Below are positions 1 through 14,222 of a stretch of 64,000 nt of DNA, piece by piece (within the stretch, counting starts at the first letter, position 1; each line of letters opens with the position of its first letter). The DNA lies in NCBI RefSeq assembly GCF_907164915.1, contig NC_061863.1:8991882-9055881 (forward strand). The letters are read 5' to 3'. A program made the position numbers and the translations under genes. The DNA comes from Impatiens glandulifera. Its lineage: Eukaryota > Streptophyta > Magnoliopsida > Ericales > Balsaminaceae. Below the pieces are notes generated by a model. That model did no database searches. It worked only from the letters and a program-made list of their open reading frames with translations, and was not told the origin of the DNA.

Positions 1-54
1 ATATTATAAGTATATTTCGAACTTGCAACATAACAAAAACAAATATAACTCTTT

Positions 55-236
55 AATCAATTAAACTAATAAAATTTTATATTTTAAATTCAACACTTAA
101 TATGTTATATCTATAAGTAACTAATTAATATATATATAGAATGATAATCAATTAAACTAATAAAATTTTATATTTTAAATTCAACACTTAATATGTTATA
201 TCTATAAGTAACTAATTAATATATATATAGAATGAT
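55..236. repeat. 91-bp tandem duplication
   Basis: Two near-identical head-to-tail copies of a 91-bp AT-rich unit (55-145 and 146-236), each ending in AGAATGAT. No coding content. The near identity suggests a recent local duplication. Confidence 0.9.
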
Positions 237-640
237 CCTTCATTTTTTTAAGTATTTAGATTATTTGATCGAAAGCTGTGATTAATTTAGATATATATGA
301 GAGTAAATTAAAAATATGACCGTATTTTTTTTCTTAATTTTTATATCATTACTTGTCAAAAAAAAATAAAAAAAAATTACATAATATGTAATAATATATA
401 TAGTAATTTTATATTATAAGTTAACTCAAAAGATTATAATAATTAAATCTATTTTGCTTTTAAACATAATTTTTTTTACCTTCTTTAATTGGTAAATAAA
501 CAGTATAAATTGAATCACAAAATTAAACTTAGTCTAACTAGAAAAAAAAAACATTTTAATAGAGAAATTTTCACTTACAAAATTTAAAAAAATTAGATAT
601 TTATATTTTTTTTATTGACAGTAATTTATTCAATTTATTT

Positions 641-700
<60 letters not shown>

Positions 701-2214
701 AAATTAGTTGTTTCTATTTATTATTTTATTTATGAAGGAAGAGTGAAATAAGTCGTACATGATTGTGGAATTATTTTGAGAAGTGTAGTACGAATTAAAA
801 TTTTAAAAAAGTACGAGGTAGTACAGTTCAATTATTAAACAAATATTTTAATAAGAAAAACAAAATATAAACTATTACACAAAAATAGACATCCTTTCTT
901 GACATTTTTTTTCTTTCAATCATTACTGATTTTAAAGGTTTTATTTTTGTTCCTTTTTAATTACAATTTTATATGATAAGAAATTATTTAATTATTTAAA
1001 TTTTAAGTTCAATTTTTAATAGAGTTTTTTTTTTTAGAATTTGATTATACACATGAACATTATAAATTAAAATAAATTATATATATATATATTGGTTAAC
1101 AGTATTGTAAATAAAAAATTAATTAGATATTTAAAAAAAAAGAATAAAAATTTAAATTGCAATTCCAACTTAGTTATGATGTAATTGAAAATTACATTAA
1201 TTTGAATTTAATTGAACTTAAAATTATAATTTAAAATGAGGTAACAAATTTAAAAATTAAAATTAAACTCCTTAATTATATTCAATTATAATTCGAATAC
1301 TATTACCAAACATATCAAGATTTATTTTCTATTTAAGTTGCTTAACGAATTTATTTTGATTTGTCTACACTAACAAAAATGTAAATTGAAAACATAGAAA
1401 CTATTAACATGTTAACTATTAACATGTTTCATGGAAGTTATACGGAAGTTATGTAATAATTGATTAGGCCATATAATCTTCAAATTGATTAAAACATTCT
1501 AAAACAAGTTTTTCAAATGTCTTAAAATAATTTTGTAGCTAAACATTCCTTTGGGAAATATTCATAAGTAACTTGTATTATAAGGTTAAGTTAGTTAGAC
1601 TTGAGTGTGTCATATAAATCATATGAGAATTTTGTATTTTATTTTAAAAAAGGCACGTGTTAGGATAACTTAATCCTCAAAGTTTACGTGGGTGTCCTAA
1701 GAACATTCTTTAAGATAGATTTTACCTCAAAACTAATGTGTTTCAAAAATTCTACAAGCTCAAGTTGAGGAAGGTGTTTGAAAATATAACTAGCAATTCA
1801 CGCGCCATGAAGATTTCACGTCTCCTATCATGTTTTGATTTGATTATTCTCGAGAGTATTCGCTAATGTCTTAAATATCAATAACTTTGTATGTTTTTGT
1901 TAATCACACTATCATCATCTTTATATAGGGAAATCAATAACAATGACAAGTTATGTCGTCCTTAATTAACCGACTCGATCCATTAATGAGTATGTAACTT
2001 ACCAATTTATAAACAATTTGCTCTTTTGCGTGGGTCTTACATTGGGATGTCTCAAACAATGTCTTGGTCTTATACCTATCTAAAACATTAATAATGAAAT
2101 TATTTTTAAAGGAGATTATGGTAATTGCTTTCACAATAATTGTTCATTCTCAAATTTTTATTTTTGTATTGTAAAAATGTTACCAATATTGGCTGAAATT
2201 ATTTTTTAAATTTG
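237..2214. other. AT-rich intergenic sequence, no gene seen
   Basis: Long A and T runs, stop-dense in all frames, with a (TA)n microsatellite at about 645-694. No protein motif or credible exon was recognised. Confidence 0.7.
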
Positions 2215-2920
2215 TGAGGAATAACTTGGATAGATGACGCACGTACGGTTGTATTACAATTCACTAAATATCAAATTAATTATATTTTTTATTTTTTATT
2301 TGAGAGTTGACAGAAGTAGTAAATAATTTCTAAATTGATATATATAGTCTTACAATGTTAAAAAGTTCATCGGTCAAAATTGAGAGTTTACGTAAAATTG
2401 TCGACTAATTGTAAATACGTAAAATCTAGAGTTTAGTTGAGATCATAAGAGTTTAATTTAAAAAATTAATAGTTATATATTATTATTATTTATATATATA
2501 ATTAAATATTTTATACTTGACCAATTTAAAAAATTTATATATTTAAATATAAAATCAATTAAAAAATAATAATAAATAAATAACACTATAAAAATTATAC
2601 TACTAACAAAATTAATTATATTAATTTATTTAAATAAATAATAACATTATTTTCTTATTTTTAAAGATAAATTTATTTTTTAAACGTCAAATCGTATAAG
2701 ATCGTAAAATCGAAATTATTTATAAACTTATAAAATCGTAAATTTTAAATCATAAGAGTTTACTTAAAATTAGACTCGTTGACCATATTAAATCGTAAGA
2801 TTTTAAGAGTTAACTTGATATTTTAGTAGTCTTGATAAAGAAAAAAAAACATTTGGCTCAATCAAAGTCTTTTGCGGTAAGTTGGAAGAAAACAATTCCA
2901 TATTTTTTAATAATAATTAA
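2215..2920. repeat. Dispersed repeat, partner of 25340-25620
   Basis: The outer parts (about 2215-2370 and 2830-2920) match 25340-25620 in order and orientation, for example CTAAATATCAAATTAATTAT and later the GTAAGTTGGA.GAAAACAATT stretch. The middle (about 2380-2790) is absent from the 25-kb copy but resembles 21420-21770. It therefore looks like a separate repeat inserted into an older one. No coding content. Confidence 0.6.
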
Positions 2921-3040
2921 TTTGTAATATAAAGTTTACAAAATTAAAATAACTAAATTAAAATTTAGATCATAAATAGGAATAAAATATTACAAAATTA
3001 AACAATCCCAACCTTTATATACATATCTATATATATATAA

Positions 3041-3493
3041 GAGTAACTGCGCATCATCAACTACTCTAAATTTGAGTATCTAAAATACATTAAAACAACA
3101 TAAACCTACTTTAACATCTCAAATTTTAACTGGTCAATATATCAGTTACTTTAAATTTTACAATTCTATCATACAAAATTATAAAATATTCATTCCCTCC
3201 AAATTATAATAAGAGAAAAAGATGAGAGATAAAGAATGGTAGAGAAGAGAGAGGAAAGAGAAAGAATTATTAAAAAATTATAGAAGAGAGAGGAGAGAGA
3301 AAGAATTATTAAAAAATTATAGAATTTGTATCTAGTATGCTAAATTTAAACTAGGAGAGTCAAAATTTTAGAATTTTCTATTTTAGAATTAATGTTTAAA
3401 TTAACTGATGTATGGTCTTTTTTGAAAAAAAAATTGTTAAAAAATCTAATATAGCATAGATGGTTGTGTTTAGAGTAACTAATGCATTTGCTC
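3041..3493. mobile_element. Harbinger/Tourist-like MITE
   Basis: A 453-bp non-coding insert flanked by TAA on both sides (3038-3040 and 3494-3496). It has imperfect terminal inverted repeats: GAGTAACTGC at the left end and, read inverted from the right end, GAGCAAATGC, followed by a second matching block ACTCTAAA. A 3-bp TWA target duplication is the PIF/Harbinger signature. It sits 15 bp inside the Helitron-type terminus that starts at 3026. Confidence 0.7.
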
Positions 3494-6400
3494 TAATGAT
3501 GCTTAATTATTTTGTTTTAGGGTGAACATCACGCGCTCACCTAAATGAATGGGTAGAAATATAAGATTTTGGGCTCTAAGAGAAAGAAACGGGTAGAAAT
3601 ATAGGATCTTGCTCCCACCTTTTAACTTAGCCATTAACATATTCTCTCCGCGACCTTTCAGTTTACAAAAAGAGATCGAGCAAGCTCGTCATGGCAGATT
3701 CTCGCAATGAAGTAATCTCTATTCTATTACAACCATGTGAGTTCTGCTTCTTCGTCGGTCACTAATTTTCTTTTCGATCGTATCGATTGTTAAAGGATAT
3801 CCCCGAACACCGCCAGTTTTACTTGACGATTGCGACTCTTCATCATGCAATGAAGTAATCTCTGTTCTATTACAAATAGGTGAGTTCTGCTTTTTCGTCG
3901 GTCACTGATTTTCCTTATATATATATAATGATGCTTAATTATTTTGTTTCAGGGTGAACATCACGCGCTCACCTAAATGAATGGGTAGAAATATAAGATT
4001 TGGGGCTCTAAGAGAAAGAAACGGGTAGTAATATAGGATCTTGCTCCCAACTTTTAACCTAGCCATTAACATATTCTCTCTAGGACCTTTCAGTTTACAA
4101 AAAGAGATCGAGCAAACTCGGCCATGGCAGATGCTCGCAATGAAGTAATCTCTGTTCTATTACAACCAGGTGAGTTCTGCTTCTTCGTCGGTCACTGATA
4201 ATGAAGTAATCTCTGTTCTATTACAACCAGTTGAGTTCTGCTTCTTCGTCGGTCACTGATTTTCCTTATATATAATGATGCTTAATTATTTTGTTTCAGG
4301 GTGAACATCACGCGCTCACCTAAATGAATGGGTAGAAATATAAGATTTCGGGCTCTAAGAGAAAGAAACGGGTAGAAATATCGGATCTTGCTCCCAACTT
4401 TTAACCTAGCCATTAACATATTCTCTCTCCGCGACCTTTCAGTTTACAAAAAGAGATCGAGCAAACTCGGCCATGGCAGATGCTCGCAATGAAGTAATCT
4501 CTGTTCTATTACAACCAAGTGAGTTATGTTTCTTCGTCGGTCACTGATTTTCCTTTCGATCGGATCGATTGTTAAACGATATCCACGAACACCGCTTGTT
4601 TTACCCGACGATTGCGACTATTCATCATGCAATAAGTAATCTCTGTTCTATTACAACCAGGTGAGTTTTGCTTCTTCGTCGGTCACTGATTTTCCTTTAG
4701 ATATGATCGATTATTAAACGATATCCCCGAACACCGCCTCTTTTACCTGACGATTGCGACTCTTCATCATACAATGAAGTAATCTTTGTTCTATTACAAC
4801 CAGGTGAGTTCTGATTCTTCGTCGGTCACTGATTTTCCTTATATATATAATGATGCTTAATTATTTTGTTTCACGGTGAACATCACGCGCTCACCTAAAT
4901 GAATGAATAGAAATATAAGATTTCGGGCACTTAGAGAAATAAACGGGTAAAATATAGGATCTTGCTCCCACCTTTTAACCTAGCCATTAACATATTCTCT
5001 CTCCGCGACCTTTCAGTTTACAAAAAGAGATCGAGCAAGCTCGGCCATGGCAGATGCTCGCAATGAAGTAATCTCTATTCTATTACAACCAGGTGAGTTC
5101 TGCTTCTTCGTCGGTCACTGATAATGAAGTAATCTCTGTTCTATTACAACCAGTTGAGTTCTGCTTCTTCGTCGGTCACTGATTTTCCTTATATATATAA
5201 TGATGCTTAATTATTTTGTTTCAGGGTGAACATCACGCGCTCACCTAAATGAATGGGTAGAAATATAAGATTTCGGGCTCTAAGAGAAAGAAACGGGTAG
5301 AAATATAGGATCTTGCTCCCAACTTTTAACCTAGCCATTAACATATTTTCTCTCCGCGACCTTTCAGTTTACAAAAAGAGATCGAGCACACTCGGCCATG
5401 GCAGATGCTCGCAATGAAGTAATCTCTGTTCTATTACAACCTGGTGATTTCTGCTTCTTCGTCAGTTACTGATTTTCCTTTCGATCGGATCGATTGTTAA
5501 ACGATATCCCCGAACACCGCCTGTTTTAACTGACGATTGCGACTCTACATCATGCAATGAAGTAATCTCTGTTCTATTACAACCAAGTGAGTTCTGCTTC
5601 TTCGTCGGTCACTGATTTTCCTTATATATATAATGATGCTTAATTATTTTGTTTCAGGGTGAACATCACGCGCTCACCTAAATGAATGGGTAGAAATATA
5701 AGATTTCGGGCTCTAAGAGAAAGAAACGGGTAGAAATATAGGATCTTCCTCCCACCTTTTAACCTAGCCATTAACATATTCTCTCTCCGCGACCTTTCAG
5801 TTTACAAAATGAGATCGAGCAAGCTCGGCCATGACAGATGCTCGCAATGAAGTAATCTCTATTCTATTACAACCAGGTGAGTTCTGCTTCTTCGTCGGTC
5901 ACTGATAATGAAGTAATCTATGTTCTATTACAACCAGTTGAGTTCTGCTTCTTCGTCGGTCACTGATTTTTCTTATATATATAATGATGCTTAATTATTT
6001 TGTTTCAGGGTGAACATCACGCGCTCACCTAAATGAATGGGTAGAAATATAAGATTTCGGGCTCTAAGAGAAAGAAACGGGTAGAAATATAGGATCTTGC
6101 TCCCAACTTTTAACCTAGCCATTAACATATTCTCTCTCCGCGACCTTTCAGTTTACAAAAAAAGATCGAGCAAACTCGACCATGGCAGATGCTCGCAAAG
6201 AAGTAATCTCTGTTCTATTACAACCAGGTGAGTTCTGCTTCTTCGTCGGTCACTGATTTTCCTTTCGATCGGATCGATTGTTAAACGATATCCCCGAACA
6301 CCGCCTGTTTTACCTGACGATTGCGACTCTTCATCATGCAATGAAGTAATATATGTTCTATTACAACCAGGTGAGTTCTGCTTCTTCGTCGGTCACTGAT

Positions 6401-9400
6401 TTTCCTTATATATATAATGATGCTTAATTATTTTGTTTCAGGGTGAACTTCACGCGCTCACCTAAATGAATGGGTAGAAATATAAGATTTCGGGCTCTAA
6501 GAGAAAGAAATGGGTAGAAATATAGGATCTTCCTCCCACCTTTTAACCTAGCCATTAACATATTCTCTCTCCACGACCTTTCAGTTTACAAAAAGAGATC
6601 GAGCAAGCTCGGCCATGGCAGATGCTCACAATGAAGTAATCTTTGTTCTATTACAACCAGGTGAGTTCTGCTTCTTCGTCGGTCACTGATAATGAAATAA
6701 TCTCTGTTCTATTACAACCAGTTGAGTTCTGCTTCTTCGTCGGTCACTGATTTTTCTTATATATATAATGATGCTTAATTATTTTGTTTCAGGGTGAACA
6801 TCACGCGCTCACCTAAATGAATGGGTAGAAATATAAGATTTCGGGCTCAAAGAGAAAGAAACGGGTAGTAATATAGGATCTTGCTCCCAACTTTTAATCT
6901 AGCCATTAACATATTCTCTCTAGGACCTTTCAGTTTACAAAAAGAGATCGAGCAAACTCGGCCATGGCAGATGCTCGCAAAGAAGTAATCTCTGTTCTAT
7001 TACAACCAGGTGAGTTCTGTTTCTTCGTCGGTCACTGATTTTTCTTTCGATCGGATCGATTGTTAAACGATATCCCCGAACACCGCCTGTTTTACTCGAC
7101 GATTGCGACTCTTCATCATGCAATAAGTAATCTCTGTTCTATTACACCAGGTGAGTTTTGCTTCTTCGTCGGTCACTGATTTTTCTTTCGATCTGATCAA
7201 TTATTAAACGATATCCCCAAACACCGCCTGTTTTACCTGACGATTGCGACTCTTCATCATACAATGAAGTAAGCTCTGTTCTATTACAACCAGGTGAGTT
7301 CTGATTCTTCGTCGGTCACTGATTTTCCTTATATATATAATGATGCTTAATTATTTTGTTTCACGGTGAACATCACGCGCTCACCTAAATGAATGAATAG
7401 AAATTTAAGATTTCGGGCACTTAGAGAAAGAAACGGGTAAAATATAGGATCTTGCTCCCACCTTTTAACCTAGCCATTAACATATTCTCTCTCCGCGACC
7501 TTTCAGTTTACAAAAAGAGATCGAGCAAGCTCGGCCATGGCAGATGCTCGCAATGAAGTAATCTCTGTTCTATTACAACCAGGTGAGTTCTGCTTCTTCG
7601 TCGGTCACTGATAATGAAGTAATCTCTGTTCTATTACAACCAGTTGAGTTCTGCTTCTTCGTCGGTCACTGATTTTCCTTATATATATAATGATGCTTAA
7701 TTATTTTGTTTCAGGGTGAACATCACGCGCTCACCTAAATGAATGGGTAGAAATATAAGATTTCAGGCTCTAAGAGAAAGAAACGGGTAGAAATATCGGA
7801 TCTTGCTCCCAACTTTTAACCTAGCCATTAACATATTCTCTCTCCGCGACCTTTCAGTTTACAAAAAGAGATCGAGCAAACTCGGCCATGGCAGATGCTC
7901 GCAATGAAGTAATCTCTGTTCTATTACAACCTGGTGAGTTCTGCTTCTTCGTCGGTCACTGATTTTCCTTTCGATCGGATCGATTGTTAAACGATATCCC
8001 CGAACACCGCCTGTTTTACCTGACGATTGCGACTCTTCATCATGCAATGAAGTAATCTCTGTTCTATTACAACCAGGTGAGTTCTGCTTTTTCGTCGGTC
8101 ACTGATTTTCCTTATATATATAATGATGCTTAATTATTTTGTTTCAGGGTGAACATCACGCGCTCACCTAAATGAATGGGTAGAAATATAAGATTTCGGG
8201 CTCTAAGAGAAAGAAACGGGTAGTAATATAGGATCTTGCTCCCAACTTTTAACCTAGCCATTAACATATTCTCTCTAGGACCTTTCAGTTTACAAAAAGA
8301 GATCGAGCAAACTCGGCCATGGCAGATGCTCGCAAAGAAGTAATCTATGTTCTATTACAACCAGGTGAGTTCTGTTTCTTCGTCGGTCACTGATTTTCCT
8401 TTCGATCGGATCGATTGTTAAACGATATCCACGAACACCGCTTGTTTTACCCGACGATTGCGACTATTCATCATGCAATAAGTAATCTCTGTTCTATTAC
8501 AACCAGGTGAGTTTTGCTTCTTCGTCGGTCACTGATTTTCCTTTAGATCTGATCGATTATTAAACGATATCCCCGAACACCGCCTGTTTTACCTGACGAT
8601 TGCGACTCTTCATCATACAATGAAGTAATCTTTGTTCTATTACAACCAGGTGAGTTCTGATTCTTCGTCGGTCACTGATTTTCCTTATATATATAATGAT
8701 GCTTAATTATTTTGTTTCACGGTGAACATCACGCGCTCACCTAAATGAATGAATAGAAATATAAGATTTCGGGCACTTAGAGAAATAAACGGGTAAAATA
8801 TAGGATCTTGCTCCCACCTTTTAACCTAGCCATTAACATATTCTCTCTCCGCGACCTTTCAGTTTACAAAAAGAGATCGAGCAAGCTCGGCCATGGCAGA
8901 TGCTCGCAATGAAGTAATCTCTATTCTATTACAACCAGGTGAGTTCTGCTTCTTCGTCGGTCACTGATAATGAAGTAATCTCTGTTCTATTACAACCAGT
9001 TGAGTTCTGCTTCTTCGTCGGTCACTGATTTTCCTTATATATATAATGATGCTTAATTATTTTGTTTCAGGGTGAACATCACGCGCTCACCTAAATGAAT
9101 GGGTAGAAATATAAGATTTCGGGCTCTAAGAGAAAGAAACGGGTAGAAATATAGGATCTTGCTCCCAACTTTTAACCTAGCCATTAACATATTTTCTCTC
9201 CGCGACCTTTCAGTTTACAAAAAGAGATCGAGCAAACTCGGCCATGGCAGATGCTCGCAATGAAGTAATCTCTGTTCTATTACAACCTGGTGAGTTCTGC
9301 TTCTTCGTCGGTTACTGATTTTCCTTTCGATCGGATCGATTGTTAAACGATATCCCCGAACACCGCCTGTTTTAACTGACGATTGCGACTCTACATCATG

Positions 9401-12400
9401 CAATGAAGTAATCTCTGTTCTATTACAACCAAGTGAGTTCTGCTTCTTCGTCGGTCACTTATTTTCCTTATATATATAATGATGCTTAATTATTTTGTTT
9501 CAGGGTGAACATCACGCGCTCACCTAAATGAATGGGTAGAAATATAAGATTTCGGGCTCTAAGAGAAAGAAACGGGTAGAAATATAGGATCTTCCTCCCA
9601 CCTTTTAACCTAGCCATTAACATATTCTCTCTCCGCGACCTTTCAGTTTACAAAATGAGATCGAGCAAGCTCGGCCATGGCAGATGCTCGCAATGAAGTA
9701 ATCTCTATTCTATTACAACCAGGTGAGTTCTGCTTCTTCGTCGGTCACTGATAATGAAGTAATCTCTGTTCTATTAAAACCAGTTGAGTTCTGCTTCTTC
9801 GTCGGTCACTGATTTTCCTTATATATATAATGATGCTTAATTATTTTGTTTCAGGGTGAACATCACGCGCTCACCTATATGAATGGGTAGAAATATAAGA
9901 TTTCGGGCTCTAAGAGAAAGAAACGGGTAGAAATATAGGATCTTGCTCCCAACTTTTAACCTAGACATTAACATATTCTCTCTCCGCGACCTTTCAGTTT
10001 ACAAAAAAAGATCGAGCAAACTCGGCCATGGCAGATGCTCGCAAAGAAGTAATCTATGTTCTATTACAACCAGGTGAGTTCTGCTTCTTCGTCGGTCACT
10101 GATTTTCCTTTCGATCGGATCGATTGTTAAACGATATCCCCGAACACCGCCTGTTTTACCTGACGATTGCGACTCTTCATCATGTAATGAAGTAATATAT
10201 GTTCTATTACAACCAGGTGAGTTCTGCTTCTTCGTCGGTCACTGATTTTCCTTATATATATAATGATGCTTAATTATTTTGTTTCACGGTGAACTTCACG
10301 CGCTCACCTAAATGAATGGGTAGAAATATAAGATTTTGGGCTCTAAGAGAAAGAAACGGGTAGAAATATAGGATCTTGCTCCCACCTTTTAACCTAGCCA
10401 TTAACATATTCTCTCTCCGCGACCTTTCAGTTTACAAAAAGAGATCGAGCAAGCTCGGCCATGGCAGATGCTCGCAATGAAGTAATCTCTGTTCTATTAC
10501 AACCAGGTGAGTTCTACTTCTTCGTCGGTCACTGATAATGAAGTAATCTCTGTTCTATTACAACCAGTTGAGTTCTGCTTCTTCGTCGGTCACTGATTTT
10601 CCTTATATATATAATGATGCTTAATTATTTTGTTTCAGGGTGAACATCACGCGCTCACCTAAATGAATGGGTAGAAATATAAGATTTCGGGCTCTAAGAG
10701 AAAGAAACGGGTAGAAATATCGGATCTTGCTCCCAACTTTTAACCTAGCCATTAACATATTCTCTCTCCGCGACCTTTCAGTTTACAAAAAGAGATCGAG
10801 CAAACTCGGCCATGGCAGATGCTCGCAATGAAGTAATCTCTGTTCTATTACAACCTGGTGAGTTCTGCTTCTTCGTCGGTCACTGATTTTTCTTTCGATC
10901 GGATCGATTGTTAAACGATATCCCCGAACACCGCCTGTTTTACCTGACGATTGCGACTCTTCATCATGCAATGAAGTAATCTCTGTTCTATTACAACCAG
11001 GTGAGTTCTGCTTTTTCGTCGGTCACTGATTTTCCTTATATATATAATGATGCTTAATTATTTTGTTTCAGGGTGAACATCACGCGCTCACCTAAATGAA
11101 TGGTTGGAAATATAAGATTTCGGGCTCTAAGAGAAAGAAACGGGTAGTAATATAGGATCTTGCTCCCAACTTTTAACCTAGCCATTAACATATTCTCTCT
11201 AGGACCTTTCAGTTTACAAAAAGAGATCGAGAAAACTCGGCCATGGCAGATGCTCGCAATGAAGTAATCTTTGTTCTATTACAACCAGGTGAGTTCTGTT
11301 TCTTCGTCGGTCACTGATAATGAAGTAATCTCTGTTCTATTACAACCAGTTGAGTTCTGCTTCTTCGTCGGTCACTGATTTTCCTTATATATATAATGAT
11401 GCTTAATTATTTTGTTTTAGGGTGAACATCACGCGCTCACCTAAATGAATGGGTAGAAATATAAGATTTTGGGCTCTAAGAGAAAGAAACGGGTAGAAAT
11501 ATAGGATCTTGCTCCCAACTTTTAACTTAGCCATTATCATATTCTCTCTCCGCGACCTTTTAGTTTACAAAAAGAGATCGAGCAAACTCGGCCATGGCAG
11601 ATGCTCGCAATGAAGTAATCTCTGTTCTATTACAACCAGGTGAGTTCTGCTTCTTCGTCGGTCACTAATTTTCCTTTCGATCGGATCGATTGTTAAACGA
11701 TATCCCCGAACACCGCCTGTTTTACCTGACGATTGCGACTCTTCATCATGCAATGAAGTAATCTCTGTTCTATTACAACCAGGTGAGTTCTGCTTCTTCG
11801 TCGGTCACTGAATTTCCTTTCGATCTGATCGATTGTTAAACGATATCTCCGAACACCGTCTGTTTTACTTGACGAATGTGACTCTTCATCATACAATGAA
11901 GTAATCTCTGTTCTATAACAACCAGGTGAGTTCTGATTCTTTGTCGGTTACTGATTTTCCTTATATATATAATGATGCTTAATTATTTTGTTTCACAGTG
12001 AACATCACGCGCTCACCTATATGAATGAGTAGAAATATAAGATTTCGGGCTCTTAGAGAAAGAAACGGGTAGAAATATAGGATCTTGCTCCCACCTTTTA
12101 ACCTAGCCATTAACATATTCTCTCTCCGCGACCTTTCAGTTTACAAAAAGAGATCGAGCAAGCTCGGCCATGGCAGATGCTCGCAATGAAGTAATCTATG
12201 TTCTATTACAACCAAGTGAGTTCTGGTTCTTCGTCGGTCACTGATAATGAAGTAATCTCTGTTCTATTACAACCAGTTGAGTTCCGCTTCTTCGTCGGTC
12301 ACTGATTTTCCTTATATATATAATGATGCTTAATTATTTTTGTTTCAGGGTGAACATCACGCGTCACCTAAATGAATGGGTAGAAATATAAGATTTCGGG

Positions 12401-14112
12401 TTCTAAAAGAAAGAATCGGTTAGAAATATAGGATCTTGCTCCCAACTTTTAACCTATTCATTAATATATTCTCTCTCCGCGACCTTTCAGTTTACAAAAA
12501 GAGATCGAGCAAACTCGGCCATGGCAGATGCTCGCAATGAAGTAATCTCTGTTCTATTACAACCAGGTGAGTTCTGCTTCTTTGTTGGTCACTGATTTTC
12601 CTTTCGATCGGATCGATTTTTAAACGATATCCCCGAACACCGCCTGTTTTACCTGACGATTGCGACTCTTCATCATGCAATGAAGTAATCTCTATTCTAT
12701 TACAACCAGGTGAGTTCTGCTTCTTCGTCGGTCACTGATTTCCTTTCGATCTGATCGATTGTTAAACGATATCCCCGAACACCGCTTGTTTTACCTGACG
12801 ATTGCGACTCTTCATCATGCAATGAAGTAATCTTTGTTCTATTACAACCATGTGAGTTTTGCTTCTTCGTTGGTCACTAATTTCCTTATATATATAATGA
12901 TGCTTAATTATTTTGTTTCACGGTGAACATCACGCGCTCACCTAAATGAATGGGTAGAAATATAAGATTTCGGGCTCTAAAAGAAAGAAACGGGTAGAAA
13001 TATAGGATCTTGCTCCCACCTTTTAACCTAGCCATTAACATATTCTCTCTCCGCGACCTTTCAGTTTACAAAAAGAGATCGAGCAAGCTCGACCATGGCA
13101 GATGCTCGCAATGAAGTAATCTCTGTTCTATTACAACCAGGTGAGTTCTGCTTCTTCGTCGGTCACTGATTTTCCTTTCGATCGGATCGATTGTTAAACG
13201 ATATCCCCGAACACCGCCTGTTTTACCTGACGATTGCGACTCTTCATCATGCAATGAAGTAATCTCTGTTCTATTACAATGAGGTGAGTTCTGCTTCTTC
13301 GTCGGTCACTGATTTTCCTTTCGATCTGATCGATTGTTAAATGATATCCCCGAACACCGCCTGTTTTACTTGACGATTGCGACTCTTCATCATGCAATGA
13401 AGTAATCTCTGTTCTATTACAACCAGGTGAGTTATGCTTCTTCGTCGGTCACTGATTTTCCTTATATATATAATGATGCTTAATTATTTTGTTTCAGGGT
13501 GAACTTCACGCGTTCACCTAAATGAATGGGTAGAAATATAAGATTTCGGGCTGTAAGAGAAAGAAACGGGTAGAAATATAGGATCTTGCTCCCACCTTTT
13601 AACCTAGCCATTAACATATTCTCTCTCCGCGACCTTTCAGTTTACAAAAAGAGATCGAGCAAGCTCGACCATGGCAGATGCTCGCAATGAAGTAATCTCT
13701 GTTCTATTACAACCAGGTGAGTTCTGCTTCTTCGTCGGTCACTGATTTTCCTTTCGATCGGATCGATTGTTAAACGATATCCCCGAACACCGCCTGTTTT
13801 ACCTGATGATTGCGACTCTTCATCATGCAATGAAGTAATCTATGTTCTATTACAATGAGGTGAGTTCTGCTTCTTCGTCGGTCACTGATTTTCCTTTCGA
13901 TCTGATCGATTGTTAAACAATATCCCCGAACACCGCCTGTTTTACTTGACGATTGCGACTCTTCATCATGCAATGAAATAATCTCTGTTCTATTACAACT
14001 AGGTGAGTTCTGCTTCTTCGTCGGTCACTGATTTTCCTTTCGATCTGATCGATTGTTAAATGATATCCCCGAACACCGCCTGTTTTACCTGACGATTGCG
14101 ACTCTTCATCAT
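3494..14112 (+). repeat. 10.6-kb higher-order tandem array of a 5'-exon/intron unit
   Basis: Each unit contains, in order: AATGATGCTTAATT, a splice-acceptor-like TTTTGTTTCAG|GGTGAAC, a roughly 200-bp leader, and a start-codon exon reading MADARNEVISVLLQP. That exon ends in the donor consensus CAG|GTGAGT. About 24 start-exon copies were counted, at roughly 3691, 4124, 4473, 5047, 5398, 5831, 6181, 6613, 6963, 7536, 7887, 8318, 8891, 9243, 9676, 10026, 10460, 10811, 11242, 11593, 12169, 12520, 13095 and 13670. Spacing falls into three classes, about 350, 432 and 574 bp; the last two differ by one extra 142-bp sub-repeat. Private variants repeat about 3.85 kb apart (4473 onward against 8318 onward), showing a higher-order duplication. 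The source gene of the exon was not recognised. Recurrent 62-67 codon minus-strand reading frames are by-products of the repetition. Confidence 0.9.
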
Positions 14113-14222
14113 CGGTCATCGATGAAAGGGAAAGGAACGTCTCATCGATGTGGCTTCTTCGTCGGTCATCTATTTGTGTATATGAAATTTGTGTTTTTAT
14201 TATTTTACCATTTTTGTTGCAG

